A stretch of DNA of 64,000 nt from [Synechococcus] sp. NIES-970 (GTDB lineage: Bacteria > Cyanobacteriota > Cyanobacteriia > Cyanobacteriales > MRBY01): NCBI GenBank assembly GCA_002356215.1, contig AP017959.1:186001-250000 (forward strand), written 5' to 3'. Position 1 is the first letter of the stretch. Each line of letters starts with the position of its first letter. Below are positions 1 through 11,519 of this stretch, one piece after another. The position numbers were made by a program, and so were the translations under genes. Below the pieces are notes generated by a model. That model did no database searches. It was not told the origin of the DNA and worked only from the letters and a program-made list of their open reading frames with translations.

Positions 1-1170
1 GTGATTCGTATCCGTGTCCAACCCCAGGGCGATCTCCTCTGTTTAGAAGGGGCCGTGAGTGATACGGGCATTGGCATGGCTGCTGAACAGTTGGAGCGCC
101 TCTTTCAACCATTCACCCAACTGGATATGGGGACGACCCGGCGCTACGGTGGTACAGGGCTCGGGCTGGCAATTACCCAGCGGCTCTGTGAACTTATGGG
201 TGGTACTATTGGGGCGACGAGCACCCCAGGGAAAGGGAGCTGCTTTACGTTTAGTGTTACCCTCCAGCCGGCCCTCGACGCAGCCGCGGCGATCGCCACG
301 GAGCAACTCCATGATCTTGAAGTGCTGTTGGTGATAGAACATCCCCAACAACGGAGTGTTCTTCAGGCACAGCTAGAAACTTGGGATGTCGTTGTCCGAC
401 CTGCAACGAGTCTCCAGGAGGCAGTGCTCCTCTGGGAAACCCAGCCCCCCACCCGGGACAACCTATTTTTGATCCTAGACTATGGCGTTGGCACTATCGA
501 AATGGGTACTCAGATTGAACAACTCCAAGCCAATGCTCCCCGACCCATTGCGCAAATTTTGCTGTTAACCTACCACCTCTATGAAGATCTACAGGGCCTC
601 GGGCTACCGAAAACAATCCCTGTGCGTTATCTCACGAAGCCGGTGTTACCGCATCAGCTCTGGGCCGCTTGCCGCCCAACAACCCCGGTCAGGGCGACGA
701 CTCCCAAGTCCCCCTCTGTTATCGTTGGTGAGCCTTTGCGAGATCAGCCTAAACCACGACTCCTGCTGGTGGAGGACAACAAAGTCAATCAAATCATTGC
801 CCGGGGCCTCTGCCAAAAATTGGGATTCGAGGTTGATACCACCGTAGATGGCCTGGAAGCACTCTATATTCTCCAAAAAGTAAGCCAAACTCAGCCCTAT
901 GATTTGATTTTGATGGATTGCCTCATGCCAAAAATGAATGGTTACCAAGCGACCCAATTTATTCGCCAAGGGGAAGGGGGCGATCGCCATCGCCAGATCC
1001 CGATTATTGCCCTAACTGCTAACGCGATGAAAGGCGATCGGGATAAATGTCTCGCAGCGGGAATGGATGACTATCTAAGTAAGCCCCTCAACCCCCAGAC
1101 TCTCAAAGAAGTATTGGATTATTGGTTAGAGCAATCCTCTGGGACCCAGGTGGGCGATCGCCCCCATTAA
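1..1170 (+). CDS. Hybrid sensor histidine kinase, C-terminal part (5' truncated by window)
   Basis: Two-component sensor, cytoplasmic end only. Residues 1-90 hold the G1/F/G2 part of a HATPase_c domain (DTGIGM near residue 21, GGTGLGLAI near 50). The H-box and N-box are absent, so the gene must begin upstream and the GTG at base 1 is not the true start. Residues about 104-228 form a degenerate receiver that keeps an Asp in LILDYG and the KP pair. Residues about 250-380 are a normal receiver ([30 protein letters not shown]). Two receivers in tandem after the kinase are typical of large cyanobacterial hybrid kinases. The input signal is unknown because the sensor part lies outside the window. 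Confidence 0.9.
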   Translation: MIRIRVQPQGDLLCLEGAVSDTGIGMAAEQLERLFQPFTQLDMGTTRRYGGTGLGLAITQRLCELMGGTIGATSTPGKGSCFTFSVTLQPALDAAAAIATEQLHDLEVLLVIEHPQQRSVLQAQLETWDVVVRPATSLQEAVLLWETQPPTRDNLFLILDYGVGTIEMGTQIEQLQANAPRPIAQILLLTYHLYEDLQGLGLPKTIPVRYLTKPVLPHQLWAACRPTTPVRATTPKSPSVIVGEPLRDQPKPRLLLVEDNKVNQIIARGLCQKLGFEVDTTVDGLEALYILQKVSQTQPYDLILMDCLMPKMNGYQATQFIRQGEGGDRHRQIPIIALTANAMKGDRDKCLAAGMDDYLSKPLNPQTLKEVLDYWLEQSSGTQVGDRPH

Positions 1171-1269
1171 AGTTCGATGGCAGCATCCTTCTAAAATCAA
1201 GCTTGCAGGCGGAGAGCTTGCCTAAATTACGCCGTGTTAGCTTGAGCCAGAAGAATACTCATAGACCGC

Positions 1270-1293
1270 AAAAAAGGCATCCCAGAGGATGCC
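1270..1293 (-). terminator. Rho-independent terminator of groEL
   Basis: On the minus strand a perfect 7-bp stem GGCATCC / GGATGCC with a 4-nt loop is followed by TTTTTT. It lies about 60 nt downstream of the groEL stop and suits that gene. Confidence 0.85.
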
Positions 1294-1312
1294 CCATTAA
1301 CTTATTTAGATG

Positions 1313-1354
1313 ATTTAATCGCTGGATTTTTTACGGAAAGATCCAGCGATTAAA

Positions 1355-1355
<1 letters not shown>
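1313..1355 (-). repeat. 15-bp perfect inverted repeat at the groEL stop codon
   Basis: The 15-nt arms at 1313-1327 and 1341-1355 are exact reverse complements around a 13-nt loop. The right arm touches the groEL stop codon. No T-run follows, so it is more likely a 3'-end stabilising hairpin ahead of the terminator at 1270-1293 than a terminator itself. Confidence 0.7.
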
Positions 1356-3043
<1,688 letters not shown>

Positions 3044-3060
3044 TTACGTCACTAGCAAAT

Positions 3061-3087
3061 TTAGCACTCCTAGGGGGCGACTGCTAA
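3061..3087 (-). promoter_or_regulatory. CIRCE operator (HrcA site) upstream of groEL
   Basis: The arms TTAGCACTC (3061-3069) and GACTGCTAA (3079-3087) are separated by exactly 9 nt. The consensus is TTAGCACTC-N9-GAGTGCTAA, so there is one mismatch. The element lies 38-65 nt upstream of the groEL start, where HrcA normally represses chaperonin genes. Confidence 0.9.
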
Positions 3088-3234
3088 TGTTTTATAGCGA
3101 CTGTGGTCAAAATAGCCGAAAGTCTTGCCTGGAAAAGATTTGAGATGCATTTAGGGTTTAAGAAGCATTTTTTCTCCTAAAAATCAAGTGAGGGATTACA
3201 TACCTTTTCCCCCCATGAACCGAAACCAGTGCCC

Positions 3235-5019
3235 CTACTTTTGGGAACGATCCAAATTTTCTTTGGTGGCGGTGGCTGTTTTAAGCTGGGCGATCGCCTG
3301 TTTTGCCCGTTGGGGTTGCCCCCAGAGAATCGTTTCCTGCTTATAAATACACATGCCTGGTTTTGTGCCCTTGGGCTTATAGACATTTTTGGGTTTGGTA
3401 TAAACGATCGGCACCTGTTCGCTTTGGCTCGCCCGGCTGTAGTAGGCCGCAAAATCCGCCGCCCATTGCAATTCTGCCGCATCGGGGACTGTGCCGGGCT
3501 CGAGGCGCAATAAAACATGACTACCAGGAATTTCCTGGCTGTGGAACCAAAGGTCATAATCATTCGCAACCCGGAAGGTTAGGTGATCATTTTGCTGATT
3601 ATTGCGCCCGATCCAGAGTTCCGCCCCCCCTGGCGTGCTGTAAATGTGAGGCTTAGAAACTTCTTTTTTCGCGCTGGGTTCCCGGTTGGTTTTGAGGTAG
3701 CCCCCTTGAATGAGTTCCCCTTGAATTTCCTGCAAGGCTTCTAGATCGATCGCCTCCTGGTAGCTGGCAATTTGCCCAAGGCTTGCCTCAATCTGTTCGA
3801 GGTAATGGATCTCCCCCACCACTTCTGCAAGCAGGGGTTGCACAATCTGACTCGCTCGCTTGAGCTTTTGGTGTTGTTTATAGAAAGCTTGGGCATTTTG
3901 CACTGCGTTTTTATCGGGCTGGAGGGGGATTTTGACCAGAGCTCCCGAAACAAAATCTGTCAGGGCAATTTCCCTTAACCCCGGTTGCCATTCGTGGAGA
4001 TAGGTCATCATCAGGTCCCCCCACTGGCGATATTGCTCTGCTTCAGTGGATTCTGTCAGACGATTTTTAAAGAGTTTGGCTTTTTGCCCCAGTTTATCGA
4101 GTAGGCCAGTTACTTTTTGCTGGAGTTGGTGGTGGAGTTGTTGGAAGTTTTGCTGGTTGAGACGGCTTTGGTAGTAGGTATTGAGGCTTTGCTGTAAAGG
4201 TAAGCAGGGCGGCTCATTCGTCTCCCAAGGAATCACTTGATATTGATCCCCCTGGGCCGTAAAGCAAAATTGCCGCTGTTCTAAACAGGTGAGCCACCGT
4301 TGCCATTGTTGAAAAAGGCTTTGCCAATTGTTCGGGGTGAGGCCGTCGGTGGTTTGCTCCGGGTTGAGCTGGGCGGCTTGGATCATCCCCGCTAATAGCA
4401 TCGGACTGACGCCCCGATAATTTTCGAGGATTTGTTTTTTGAGCGGTTTTGGCAACAGGGCGATCCGTTCCTGCCAGCGCTCAGGGGATTCTGTCAGGCT
4501 GGGGGCTGTCTTGGTCAGCGCGGGGGGAAATTCGTAGGGTTGGCCTGTTTGTACTGGGCGGACAGCAGAGCGATCGCCACTGATTTGCTGGGCGGTGGTG
4601 ACAATCTGCTGGTCAGCGTTGGCGAGGATCACATTGCTGTGCTTCCCCATAATTTCAACGTACAAATGCCATTGGGGTGGTTCTCCGGGGCGATCGCCAA
4701 ACTGAAAATCCACCACCCGTTCCCAGGGTTGAATCAGGGCAATGCCCAATAGAGCTGACCCTTTGATTAAGTGGCGCAGTTGGTCGCTAAAGGTGAAGGT
4801 ATCGGGGTCCCTGGGGGGGCGATCGCCTAAATGGAGCCGGGCCGCCTGGGGGTGCCACGACAGCCAGAGCCATTCCCGTTTTTCTAGGGTGCGCAGGGCC
4901 AAACAGAGGGTTTGTTTGTCATATTGATAAACCTGCTCCAGCCGGGCCGGCACCCAGTCCTGCTGCAATTCTGTGACCACCGCCACCAGGGTTGTGTAGT
5001 CCACTGCCTGAATTTTCAT
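3235..5019 (-). CDS. RqcH/NFACT family protein (Rqc2 homologue)
   Basis: Bacterial RqcH binds obstructed 50S subunits carrying peptidyl-tRNA and adds C-terminal alanine tails. The 594 residues fit the family: NFACT-N domain (about 1-180, with LYVEIMGKHSNVIL), a Gln-rich helical middle (about 290-420), and NFACT-R (about 460-570, with NDYDLWFH and GSHVLLR). At the position of the functionally important Asp-Arg pair of B. subtilis RqcH this protein has Glu100-Arg101. Older annotations call the family fibronectin-binding protein A or DUF814. Start ATG at 5019. It is not in a tight operon with groEL. Confidence 0.9.
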   Translation of the reverse strand: MKIQAVDYTTLVAVVTELQQDWVPARLEQVYQYDKQTLCLALRTLEKREWLWLSWHPQAARLHLGDRPPRDPDTFTFSDQLRHLIKGSALLGIALIQPWERVVDFQFGDRPGEPPQWHLYVEIMGKHSNVILANADQQIVTTAQQISGDRSAVRPVQTGQPYEFPPALTKTAPSLTESPERWQERIALLPKPLKKQILENYRGVSPMLLAGMIQAAQLNPEQTTDGLTPNNWQSLFQQWQRWLTCLEQRQFCFTAQGDQYQVIPWETNEPPCLPLQQSLNTYYQSRLNQQNFQQLHHQLQQKVTGLLDKLGQKAKLFKNRLTESTEAEQYRQWGDLMMTYLHEWQPGLREIALTDFVSGALVKIPLQPDKNAVQNAQAFYKQHQKLKRASQIVQPLLAEVVGEIHYLEQIEASLGQIASYQEAIDLEALQEIQGELIQGGYLKTNREPSAKKEVSKPHIYSTPGGAELWIGRNNQQNDHLTFRVANDYDLWFHSQEIPGSHVLLRLEPGTVPDAAELQWAADFAAYYSRASQSEQVPIVYTKPKNVYKPKGTKPGMCIYKQETILWGQPQRAKQAIAQLKTATATKENLDRSQK

Positions 5020-5064
5020 CGCTGATTCGTTCTCCCCAATGCCATTAAGGCGCAGTCTTGGATC

Positions 5065-5640
5065 TTATGGGCTTTCGCTAAAACTATCTAGGTAAGCGCC
5101 GATATATTTTTTCATCCGCTCGATAAAGTAGCTTGAAAATAACTCGCCGTAATCCTGTTCTACGAGGGCTATCGCCCCATTCAATCTCTGCTGACCACAG
5201 GCGATAAATTGGGCGGTGGAAATGGCGTGGAACGCCAGTTCTGCCCCGGGGACATTATTTTTAAACGCATCAATGTACAGCCCCCGCACCCGCCGCACAT
5301 AGTCCTTTTCCCAATCGCTAAAGGCGATCGTGCCAATGCTCGGAAAAGTCAATTCCACATTTTTCATAAACCCCATCACCATGTTCATGCACTGGCGGGT
5401 TTGCTCAATGGACAGCGCTTGGTCTGCCCCCCGTCGATAGGCCCATTGGGTGATCCCGTTGGTCACTTCGAGGGCACGCAATTTTGCCAATTTTTCCAGA
5501 GTTGCCGGGGGAAACTGATCGAGGCCTTGCAATTGCTGGGTAATTTCTCCTTGAAAGCCCCTAAAGTCGGCCGCAAAAAATTCCTTGAGTTCGTGGATCT
5601 CTGCTAATTTTTGCCAATCGATCTGTCGCTGGATTGTCAT
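5065..5640 (-). CDS. Conserved hypothetical protein (191 aa)
   Basis: I do not recognise the family. It is a soluble, mostly helical protein without signal peptide or membrane segment, with an acidic/aromatic-rich middle (FSDWEKDYVRRVRGLYIDAF). I place the start at the ATG ending at 5640 because GAGG lies 9 nt upstream. The longer open frame to 5658 needs a TTG codon and has no better ribosome site. It starts 22 nt after the stop of the membrane GTPase on the same strand, so the two are probably cotranscribed. Confidence 0.75.
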   Translation of the reverse strand: MTIQRQIDWQKLAEIHELKEFFAADFRGFQGEITQQLQGLDQFPPATLEKLAKLRALEVTNGITQWAYRRGADQALSIEQTRQCMNMVMGFMKNVELTFPSIGTIAFSDWEKDYVRRVRGLYIDAFKNNVPGAELAFHAISTAQFIACGQQRLNGAIALVEQDYGELFSSYFIERMKKYIGAYLDSFSESP

Positions 5641-5661
5641 AAAAGTCTGCCTCAACAAAAC

Positions 5662-7269
5662 CTACCAATCGTCCTGCCGTCGCCGCTGGGGCGTAGTCCA
5701 TTCCAGCTCGGCTAATTCTGGATCTTCTTCTAGGTCGATCTGCCAAGCCTCTTTGAAAGGATTAACCACCTTTAGGATTGCATCGCCGACAAAATCTTTG
5801 ACAAATTCGTCCTTTTTACTGAGCTTAAATTGTTCTTGCACCACCTCGGTGATTCCGCCGTCCCCCCAATCCTGGTCATGGCGGAAGTATTCAATAAAGC
5901 TTTTGCCGGCAATGCGTGTGAGATAAGCGGCTGTCACCCCTTGAATGGCTTTACCAACGAGATAAGTGGCCACATTGGTCTGGAGAATTTTCGCGAGAAT
6001 TTCTACTGCTCCTTTTACCACCCCCAAACTGACGAGGGTCTTCCCCAGGGAAACGGCTAATTCTTTGCCGCGATCGCCATCGATTTCGCAGCCATAGACC
6101 CGGCCAATTTCCATCACCATCTGGGCATTGACCGCCGCCGTCGCCAGCATATCCACCACGGGCAAAGGGGTTACGGCGATCACCCCGGCCCCAATCCACT
6201 GGTAGCGCTCGATCACCTGTTCTGCTTGTTTTCGCCGTTGATATTCGATAATTTTGCGGGCTTCTTCCCCTAGGCGCTGGGATTGCAAGAGTAAATTATC
6301 CGCCAGCAGATCATCCCCTTCTGCCCGCAGGACGACGGCCAAGCGTTTTACGAGGGGCATCACGTCGGTTTCTGGGGTAAAAATTTCGCCATCTTCCAGT
6401 TCAAAGGGTTGAGGATTGGCGCAGACAAACACCACATCCTGAGGGTTAATCAGGTGGCTTACTTTGGCCTTGAGACGATCGCCAATCAGCGCTTGATCTT
6501 CGGCGGTGTACAAATCAATTTTGTTAAAGACGAGGAGCGATCGCTTGCCGATTTCTGCCAGATCACAGAGGGGATCATATTCCGATTGACGCAGGTCGTT
6601 ATCCACCACAAAAATCAGCAAATCTGCATTGGTGGCCAATTCCCGCGCCAGGCGATCGCGTTGGATCCCCCCTTCCCCCGCTTCCAGAATCCCTGGCGTA
6701 TCGGTGATTAAAATTTGGCGATCGACCCCTTTTAGCTTGAGGCGATAGGCTTGACCCGTCTGGGTCGTGCCCATGGTTGCCTCCACATTGCCCACCATCT
6801 GACCGATCAGCGCATTCACCAGGGATGTTTTTCCCGCTGACCCTGTACCAAACACCGCCACCTGCAATTCTTGTCGCTCAAAGCTCGCTTGGATCTCCTG
6901 GGAACGACTCAACAGCACTTTCTGGGCGACTTTATCCTGGATTTGGTTCACCTGCTGCTGAATCGTGCGCAGGTTAGCAGCAGCCACCTCTGTTTTTTCG
7001 GCAGGTAACTTGGGCTGATAGGTGCTAACTTTCCGGCCAGAACGGGGCGTTTTACGCCGATTGACATTGAATACATTGAAATAGCGCCAAAATGTCCAGA
7101 GAATCAATCCCATCAGCACAATCAACACCAAAATCAGCACATTGGCCAGGAAAGGCGCCGTAAAAGACACCTGGAGATAAAGGCGATAGAGAGAATTCAC
7201 CAACCACAACATCAGCCCGAGAATGATACTCAGGCCAATAAAAAATAAGGTGAGGCGAATCGGGTGCAT
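5662..7269 (-). CDS. Membrane-anchored GTPase with DUF697 domain
   Basis: A 535-residue protein. Two hydrophobic helices lie in the first 65 residues. An Era/TrmE-like G domain follows: P-loop GTGSAGKTS (about 141-149), G3 DTPG near 190, G4 NKIDL near 248. The C-terminal part has a DUF697-like region with hydrophobic helices (AGVIAVTPLPVVDML; AYLTRIAG). Proteins of this build are common in cyanobacteria and resemble the YcjX/DUF697 group; no specific substrate is known to me. The stop is 22 nt before the following small gene, suggesting an operon. Confidence 0.85.
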   Translation of the reverse strand: MHPIRLTLFFIGLSIILGLMLWLVNSLYRLYLQVSFTAPFLANVLILVLIVLMGLILWTFWRYFNVFNVNRRKTPRSGRKVSTYQPKLPAEKTEVAAANLRTIQQQVNQIQDKVAQKVLLSRSQEIQASFERQELQVAVFGTGSAGKTSLVNALIGQMVGNVEATMGTTQTGQAYRLKLKGVDRQILITDTPGILEAGEGGIQRDRLARELATNADLLIFVVDNDLRQSEYDPLCDLAEIGKRSLLVFNKIDLYTAEDQALIGDRLKAKVSHLINPQDVVFVCANPQPFELEDGEIFTPETDVMPLVKRLAVVLRAEGDDLLADNLLLQSQRLGEEARKIIEYQRRKQAEQVIERYQWIGAGVIAVTPLPVVDMLATAAVNAQMVMEIGRVYGCEIDGDRGKELAVSLGKTLVSLGVVKGAVEILAKILQTNVATYLVGKAIQGVTAAYLTRIAGKSFIEYFRHDQDWGDGGITEVVQEQFKLSKKDEFVKDFVGDAILKVVNPFKEAWQIDLEEDPELAELEWTTPQRRRQDDW

Positions 7270-7326
7270 GAACGCTCAGATCTGAAAAAGCTTGATGCTC
7301 ATCATAGCCTGTTGCTCTCGGTGGAT

Positions 7327-7590
7327 TTATTCTGCTTCTGGATCAATGCCCAGTTCCCGGAACTTGGCCTGGAGTTGCACTGTTTTATCTTCTGTCCCTA
7401 AGCATAACTGCTGCTCTTGCTGACGTTTCAGTTCTGCTTCTTGGCGCTGTTAATTAAGCTCTTGAACGGTGAAATAGGGCTGGATGATCGGGAGTGAAAA
7501 AAATTTAACGCCTGAATTAGTGTGTCCGAACCGAATGCTGAGGCGGGGACTGGACCAGCACTCAATTTCCTCAACCCAGAGAAAGTGTAG
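7327..7590 (-). pseudogene. Uma2/DUF820-like gene remnant with in-frame stop
   Basis: Reading the minus strand from about 7590 gives a continuous peptide with WVEEIECWSSPRL, then KFFSLPIIQPYFTVQELN, a TAA stop (7450-7452), then in the same frame QRQEAELKRQQEQQ and KFRELGIDPEAE before the true stop at 7327. The charged coiled coil ending in (K/R)xLGIDP is the usual C-terminus of Uma2-family (PD-(D/E)XK-like) cyanobacterial proteins. The catalytic N-terminal part is missing: a TAG precedes the fragment. I infer a decayed gene of a multicopy family. This remnant accounts for most of the 458-bp gene-free stretch 7270-7727. Confidence 0.7.
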
Positions 7591-7727
7591 AAACTATTGC
7601 AAAAACCTTTTTCCTAATCATCGCTAATTTAAAACTAGGCGGGCGATCGCCCTTCCTCTAGGACTGGGGAACAGAGCGACTACAATAGACAAAGACCTAA
7701 GATCTTTCAGCCTCGTCAAAATAGACC

Positions 7728-8330
7728 ATGAAACGCGATTCCTACGGCGCCTTGGCCGGAGCATCCATTCCCGCCGCAATCCTCAGAGCCTCGGCCACCC
7801 TCAAATTAGCGGGCAATATTGGCTTTTGGGTACAGATTATCCTCGGCGTTGTAGCGGCCCTCATTCTTCTGTTCGCCAGTGCCAGTTTAGTCGGCGGGGA
7901 TGGGCCCAACGCTTCCCAAGATCCCCGCTTTGTTCAAGGCAGTAGTTTTGGTCTATTTTGTGCCGCCGCTGGAATTGTCGGCTTGATCGTCAGCATCTTT
8001 TTCTTCTTCCGCTACAAAACCATTGCCCGGCTTATGCTGGCCGGGGATAACTCCCTGCGTCCGAAAAAGTCCTACACCATTCAAACTATTAAATTTGGCC
8101 TCCTGGCAAACCTGTTGGGGATGATGTTTGCAATCATCGGTGCCGAAGCATTTGTGGGCCTAGTCCTCGGAAAATCCTTAACCATTCCCCAGGGGGCGGT
8201 TTTTTCCAACACGTCCCAGCTGATCCAACCCAAAGATTTGTTTATTATTCTGGCCAATACCCATACGATCGCCTCCCACTTCACTGGCATTGTCATCGCC
8301 CTCTGGCTCCTCGATCGCCTCAATAAATAA
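7728..8330 (+). CDS. DUF3611 membrane protein, Tic21/PIC1 homologue
   Basis: A 200-residue integral membrane protein with four hydrophobic helices (about 28-52, 68-92, 122-146, 173-195). N-terminal RASATLKLAGNIGFWVQIILG and the overall layout match DUF3611. Its plant members are chloroplast inner-envelope Tic21/PIC1, proposed to act in protein import or iron transport. The cyanobacterial protein is expected in the plasma or thylakoid membrane; its role is unsettled. Ycf20 follows after 43 nt, then clpC, all on the same strand. Confidence 0.85.
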   Translation: MKRDSYGALAGASIPAAILRASATLKLAGNIGFWVQIILGVVAALILLFASASLVGGDGPNASQDPRFVQGSSFGLFCAAAGIVGLIVSIFFFFRYKTIARLMLAGDNSLRPKKSYTIQTIKFGLLANLLGMMFAIIGAEAFVGLVLGKSLTIPQGAVFSNTSQLIQPKDLFIILANTHTIASHFTGIVIALWLLDRLNK

Positions 8331-8373
8331 GTAGCACTTGAATCACTGATACCTGGGACCCGACAACTGACCC

Positions 8374-8724
8374 ATGCAGCGTACTCGACTCAATCTTTTA
8401 TTCGATGACCTTTGGCGCCGATTCACAGGTTTTTTTCAGAATCCGTGGCGTAGGCTAACCCTCATTGCGCTCGCTCTTCTTTCCGGCAACTTTATTGCAA
8501 CGGTCTTTCCCCCCGCCATTGGACAAACCACCACTTGGGATCCCGTGGTCGCGTTTTTTATCATGGTCATCACCGAAGCCATTAGCGTGATCTGCTACCG
8601 CCAAGGCGATCGCCAATCATCCCCCACACCAACAGATAGAAAAATTCTCTTTGACCTCATGAACGCCATGAAGATCGGCCTTCTTTATGGACTCACCGTC
8701 TCCGCGATCAACGTTGGTTCGTAG
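8374..8724 (+). CDS. ycf20: Ycf20-like protein (DUF565)
   Basis: A 116-residue protein with hydrophobic segments near 26-44, 55-75 and 95-113. The start TRLNLLFDDLWRRFTGFFQNPWRR and the end AMKIGLLYGL match the Ycf20/DUF565 family found in cyanobacteria and plastids. Plant and algal members have been linked to non-photochemical quenching, but the biochemical activity is unknown. It starts 43 nt after the Tic21-like gene and is probably cotranscribed with it. Confidence 0.85.
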   Translation: MQRTRLNLLFDDLWRRFTGFFQNPWRRLTLIALALLSGNFIATVFPPAIGQTTTWDPVVAFFIMVITEAISVICYRQGDRQSSPTPTDRKILFDLMNAMKIGLLYGLTVSAINVGS

Positions 8725-8803
8725 CGAATGTTACAGAGCTTGCCAAGGGAGAGAAACCGTATCAAAATCAGTTGTTTTCGGCTTAAACCAAAAATTTCCC
8801 CTG

Positions 8804-8812
8804 TGCTAGAAT
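8804..8812 (+). promoter_or_regulatory. Candidate extended -10 box of clpC
   Basis: TGCTAGAAT is a TGN extended -10 (TAGAAT) 41 nt before the clpC start. No good -35 is visible at the usual spacing. Suggestive only. Confidence 0.35.
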
Positions 8813-8852
8813 CAACTCTACATAGGGACTAGCAGCAGGTAAAAAACAGGTC

Positions 8853-11318
8853 ATGTTTGAACGCTTCACAGAAAAAGCTATTAAGGTGATTATGCTTGCC
8901 CAAGAGGAAGCGCGTCGCCTTGGTCACAACTTCGTGGGTACAGAGCAAATCCTCCTCGGTCTCATTGGTGAGGGAACAGGAGTTGCTGCTAAAGTACTCC
9001 GCTCTATGGGCGTCAATCTCAAGGATGCTCGCATTGAAGTTGAAAAAATTATTGGTCGGGGTTCCGGTTTCGTCGCCGTAGAGATTCCTTTTACGCCCAG
9101 AGCCAAGCGGGTTTTAGAGCTTTCCCTCGAAGAGGCGCGCCAGTTGGGTCACAACTACATTGGCACGGAGCATTTGTTACTTGGCTTGATTCGTGAAGGG
9201 GAAGGGGTTGCTGCCAGAGTCCTCGAAAATTTAGGGGTAGATTTATCTAAGGTCAGAACCCAAGTCATTCGGATGTTGGGTGAAACGGCGGAAGTGGCCG
9301 CTGGTGGGGGCTCTTCTCGCAGTAACAAAACACCAACCCTCGATGAATTTGGCTCTAATCTCACCCAGCTCGCTAAAGATGGCAAATTAGACCCTGTTGT
9401 TGGTCGCCAAAATGAAATCGAACGGGTAATCCAGATCCTTGGGCGGCGTACTAAGAATAATCCTGTCTTGATTGGGGAACCGGGGGTCGGGAAAACCGCG
9501 ATCGCCGAAGGTCTGGCCCAGAGAATTTCCACGGGTGACATCCCCGATATCCTCGAAGAAAAACGGGTGGTCACCCTCGATATCGGTCTCCTCGTCGCCG
9601 GGACAAAATATCGCGGTGAATTTGAAGAGCGTCTCAAAAAGATTATGGACGAAATTCGTCAAGCTGGAAACGTGATTCTGGTGATTGATGAAGTCCACAC
9701 TTTAATCGGTGCAGGAGCTGCGGAAGGGGCGATCGATGCTGCCAATATCCTCAAGCCTGCCCTTGCCCGGGGTGAACTGCAATGTATCGGGGCGACCACC
9801 CTTGATGAATACCGCAAGCACATTGAGCGCGATGCTGCCCTTGAACGTCGTTTCCAGCCCGTCATGGTGGGTGAGCCTTCTGTGGAAGAAACCATCGAAA
9901 TCCTCTTCGGTCTGCGGGAACGCTACGAACAGCACCACAAACTGAAAATTTTGGACGAAGCCCTCGATGCGGCGGCAAAGTTGGCAGACCGCTATATCAG
10001 CGATCGCTTCTTGCCCGATAAGGCGATCGACTTGATCGACGAAGCCGGTTCCCGGGTACGCTTGATCAATTCTCAACTGCCCCCCGAAGCGAAGGAACTC
10101 GATAAAGAACTGCGGGAAGTCCTCAAGGCCAAGGATGAAGCTGTTCGTTCCCAAGATTTCGATAAGGCAGGTGAACTGCGTGACCGCGAAATGGAGATCA
10201 AAACCGAAATTCGGGCGATCGCCGCAAGCCAGAAAGAGAAAAGCACCGATATCGATGCTGTGGTCGATGCTGAAGAGATCGCCCATATCGTCGCCTCTTG
10301 GACAGGGGTGCCCCTCAACAAGCTCACCGAGAGCGAGTCTACCAAGCTCCTCAACATGGAAGACACCCTACACCAGCGCCTAATTGGTCAGGAAGATGCG
10401 GTCAAGGCCGTATCCCGAGCCATCCGTCGCGCCCGGGTCGGTCTGAAAAATCCCAACCGTCCGATCGCTAGCTTTGTCTTCTCTGGGCCCACCGGGGTCG
10501 GTAAAACGGAGCTCACCAAAGCTCTCGCTGCCTACTTCTTCGGTTCTGAAGATGCGATGATTCGCCTCGACATGTCCGAATTTATGGAACGGCATACCGT
10601 TTCTAAGTTGATTGGTTCTCCTCCAGGCTATGTCGGCTACAACGAAGGCGGTCAACTCACCGAAGCTGTGCGCCGTCGTCCCTACACCGTCATTCTCTTT
10701 GACGAAATCGAGAAGGCCCACCCCGACATCTTCAACATGCTCCTGCAAATCCTTGAAGATGGCCGCCTCACCGATGCCAAAGGACGCACCGTCGACTTCA
10801 AAAACACCCTGATTATCTTGACTTCTAACATCGGTTCCAAGGTGATCGAAAAAGGTGGCGGTGGCCTTGGGTTCGAGTTTGGTGAAGATGCTGCCGAGTC
10901 CCAATACAACCGGATTCGCTCCTTGGTGAACGAAGAATTAAAACAATACTTCCGCCCCGAATTCCTCAACCGTCTCGACGAAATCATTGTCTTCCGTCAG
11001 CTCAATAAAGAGGAAGTTAAAGAAATTTCCGAAATTCTCCTCAAGGATGTCTTTAAGCGCCTAACAGAGCAGGAAATCACCCTACAAGTGACCGACAAAT
11101 TTAAGGAACGTCTTGTGGAAGAAGGCTATAACCCCTCCTATGGGGCGCGTCCCTTACGTCGGGCGATCATGCGCTTGTTAGAGGATGTTCTCGCTGAGGA
11201 AATCCTCTCGGGCCGTGTTGGTTCTGGTGATACGGCGATCGTCGATATCAACGAAGAAGGAAAAGTGGCCGTCAGTAAGGCAGAAAAAACCCTAGAGCTG
11301 GCTAAACAACCAGGCTAG
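8853..11318 (+). CDS. clpC: AAA+ chaperone ClpC (Hsp100)
   Basis: ATP-driven unfoldase that feeds the Clp protease. The 821 residues contain an N-domain with two Clp-N repeats (about 1-145), D1 AAA+ with Walker A GEPGVGKT (about 208) and Walker B VILVIDE, a UVR-type middle segment (about 420-460, [16 protein letters not shown]) that marks ClpC, and D2 AAA+ with [14 protein letters not shown] (about 545) and [13 protein letters not shown]. Length and motifs are complete. In plants the orthologue (Hsp93/ClpC) also associates with the chloroplast import apparatus. A strong terminator follows at 11383. Confidence 0.98.
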   Translation: MFERFTEKAIKVIMLAQEEARRLGHNFVGTEQILLGLIGEGTGVAAKVLRSMGVNLKDARIEVEKIIGRGSGFVAVEIPFTPRAKRVLELSLEEARQLGHNYIGTEHLLLGLIREGEGVAARVLENLGVDLSKVRTQVIRMLGETAEVAAGGGSSRSNKTPTLDEFGSNLTQLAKDGKLDPVVGRQNEIERVIQILGRRTKNNPVLIGEPGVGKTAIAEGLAQRISTGDIPDILEEKRVVTLDIGLLVAGTKYRGEFEERLKKIMDEIRQAGNVILVIDEVHTLIGAGAAEGAIDAANILKPALARGELQCIGATTLDEYRKHIERDAALERRFQPVMVGEPSVEETIEILFGLRERYEQHHKLKILDEALDAAAKLADRYISDRFLPDKAIDLIDEAGSRVRLINSQLPPEAKELDKELREVLKAKDEAVRSQDFDKAGELRDREMEIKTEIRAIAASQKEKSTDIDAVVDAEEIAHIVASWTGVPLNKLTESESTKLLNMEDTLHQRLIGQEDAVKAVSRAIRRARVGLKNPNRPIASFVFSGPTGVGKTELTKALAAYFFGSEDAMIRLDMSEFMERHTVSKLIGSPPGYVGYNEGGQLTEAVRRRPYTVILFDEIEKAHPDIFNMLLQILEDGRLTDAKGRTVDFKNTLIILTSNIGSKVIEKGGGGLGFEFGEDAAESQYNRIRSLVNEELKQYFRPEFLNRLDEIIVFRQLNKEEVKEISEILLKDVFKRLTEQEITLQVTDKFKERLVEEGYNPSYGARPLRRAIMRLLEDVLAEEILSGRVGSGDTAIVDINEEGKVAVSKAEKTLELAKQPG

Positions 11319-11382
11319 TTTTCCTAAGAAGACTGACCCTAAGACCTTTATGTCAGCCTTGAAATTTAAGTAATCTAACCCT

Positions 11383-11408
11383 GGGGAGCCTGAGAGCTCC
11401 CCTTTTTT
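11383..11408 (+). terminator. Rho-independent terminator of clpC
   Basis: GGGGAGC / GCTCCCC, a perfect 7-bp stem with a 6-nt loop, followed by six T. It lies 65 nt after the clpC stop. Confidence 0.9.
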
Positions 11409-11519
11409 ATCTGTCAAGGAGAGGTGATTCTTAAGTTTTCCTGATTTTTTTGGGGATTTTCTTGGTTCGATGTAACAATGACTACAGAAAGTATTTTGAG
11501 GCTCAGTGAGGAAATCTCT

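Noticed and set aside
9702-10286. 194-codon antisense frame in clpC
   Set aside because: Codon-usage shadow of clpC.
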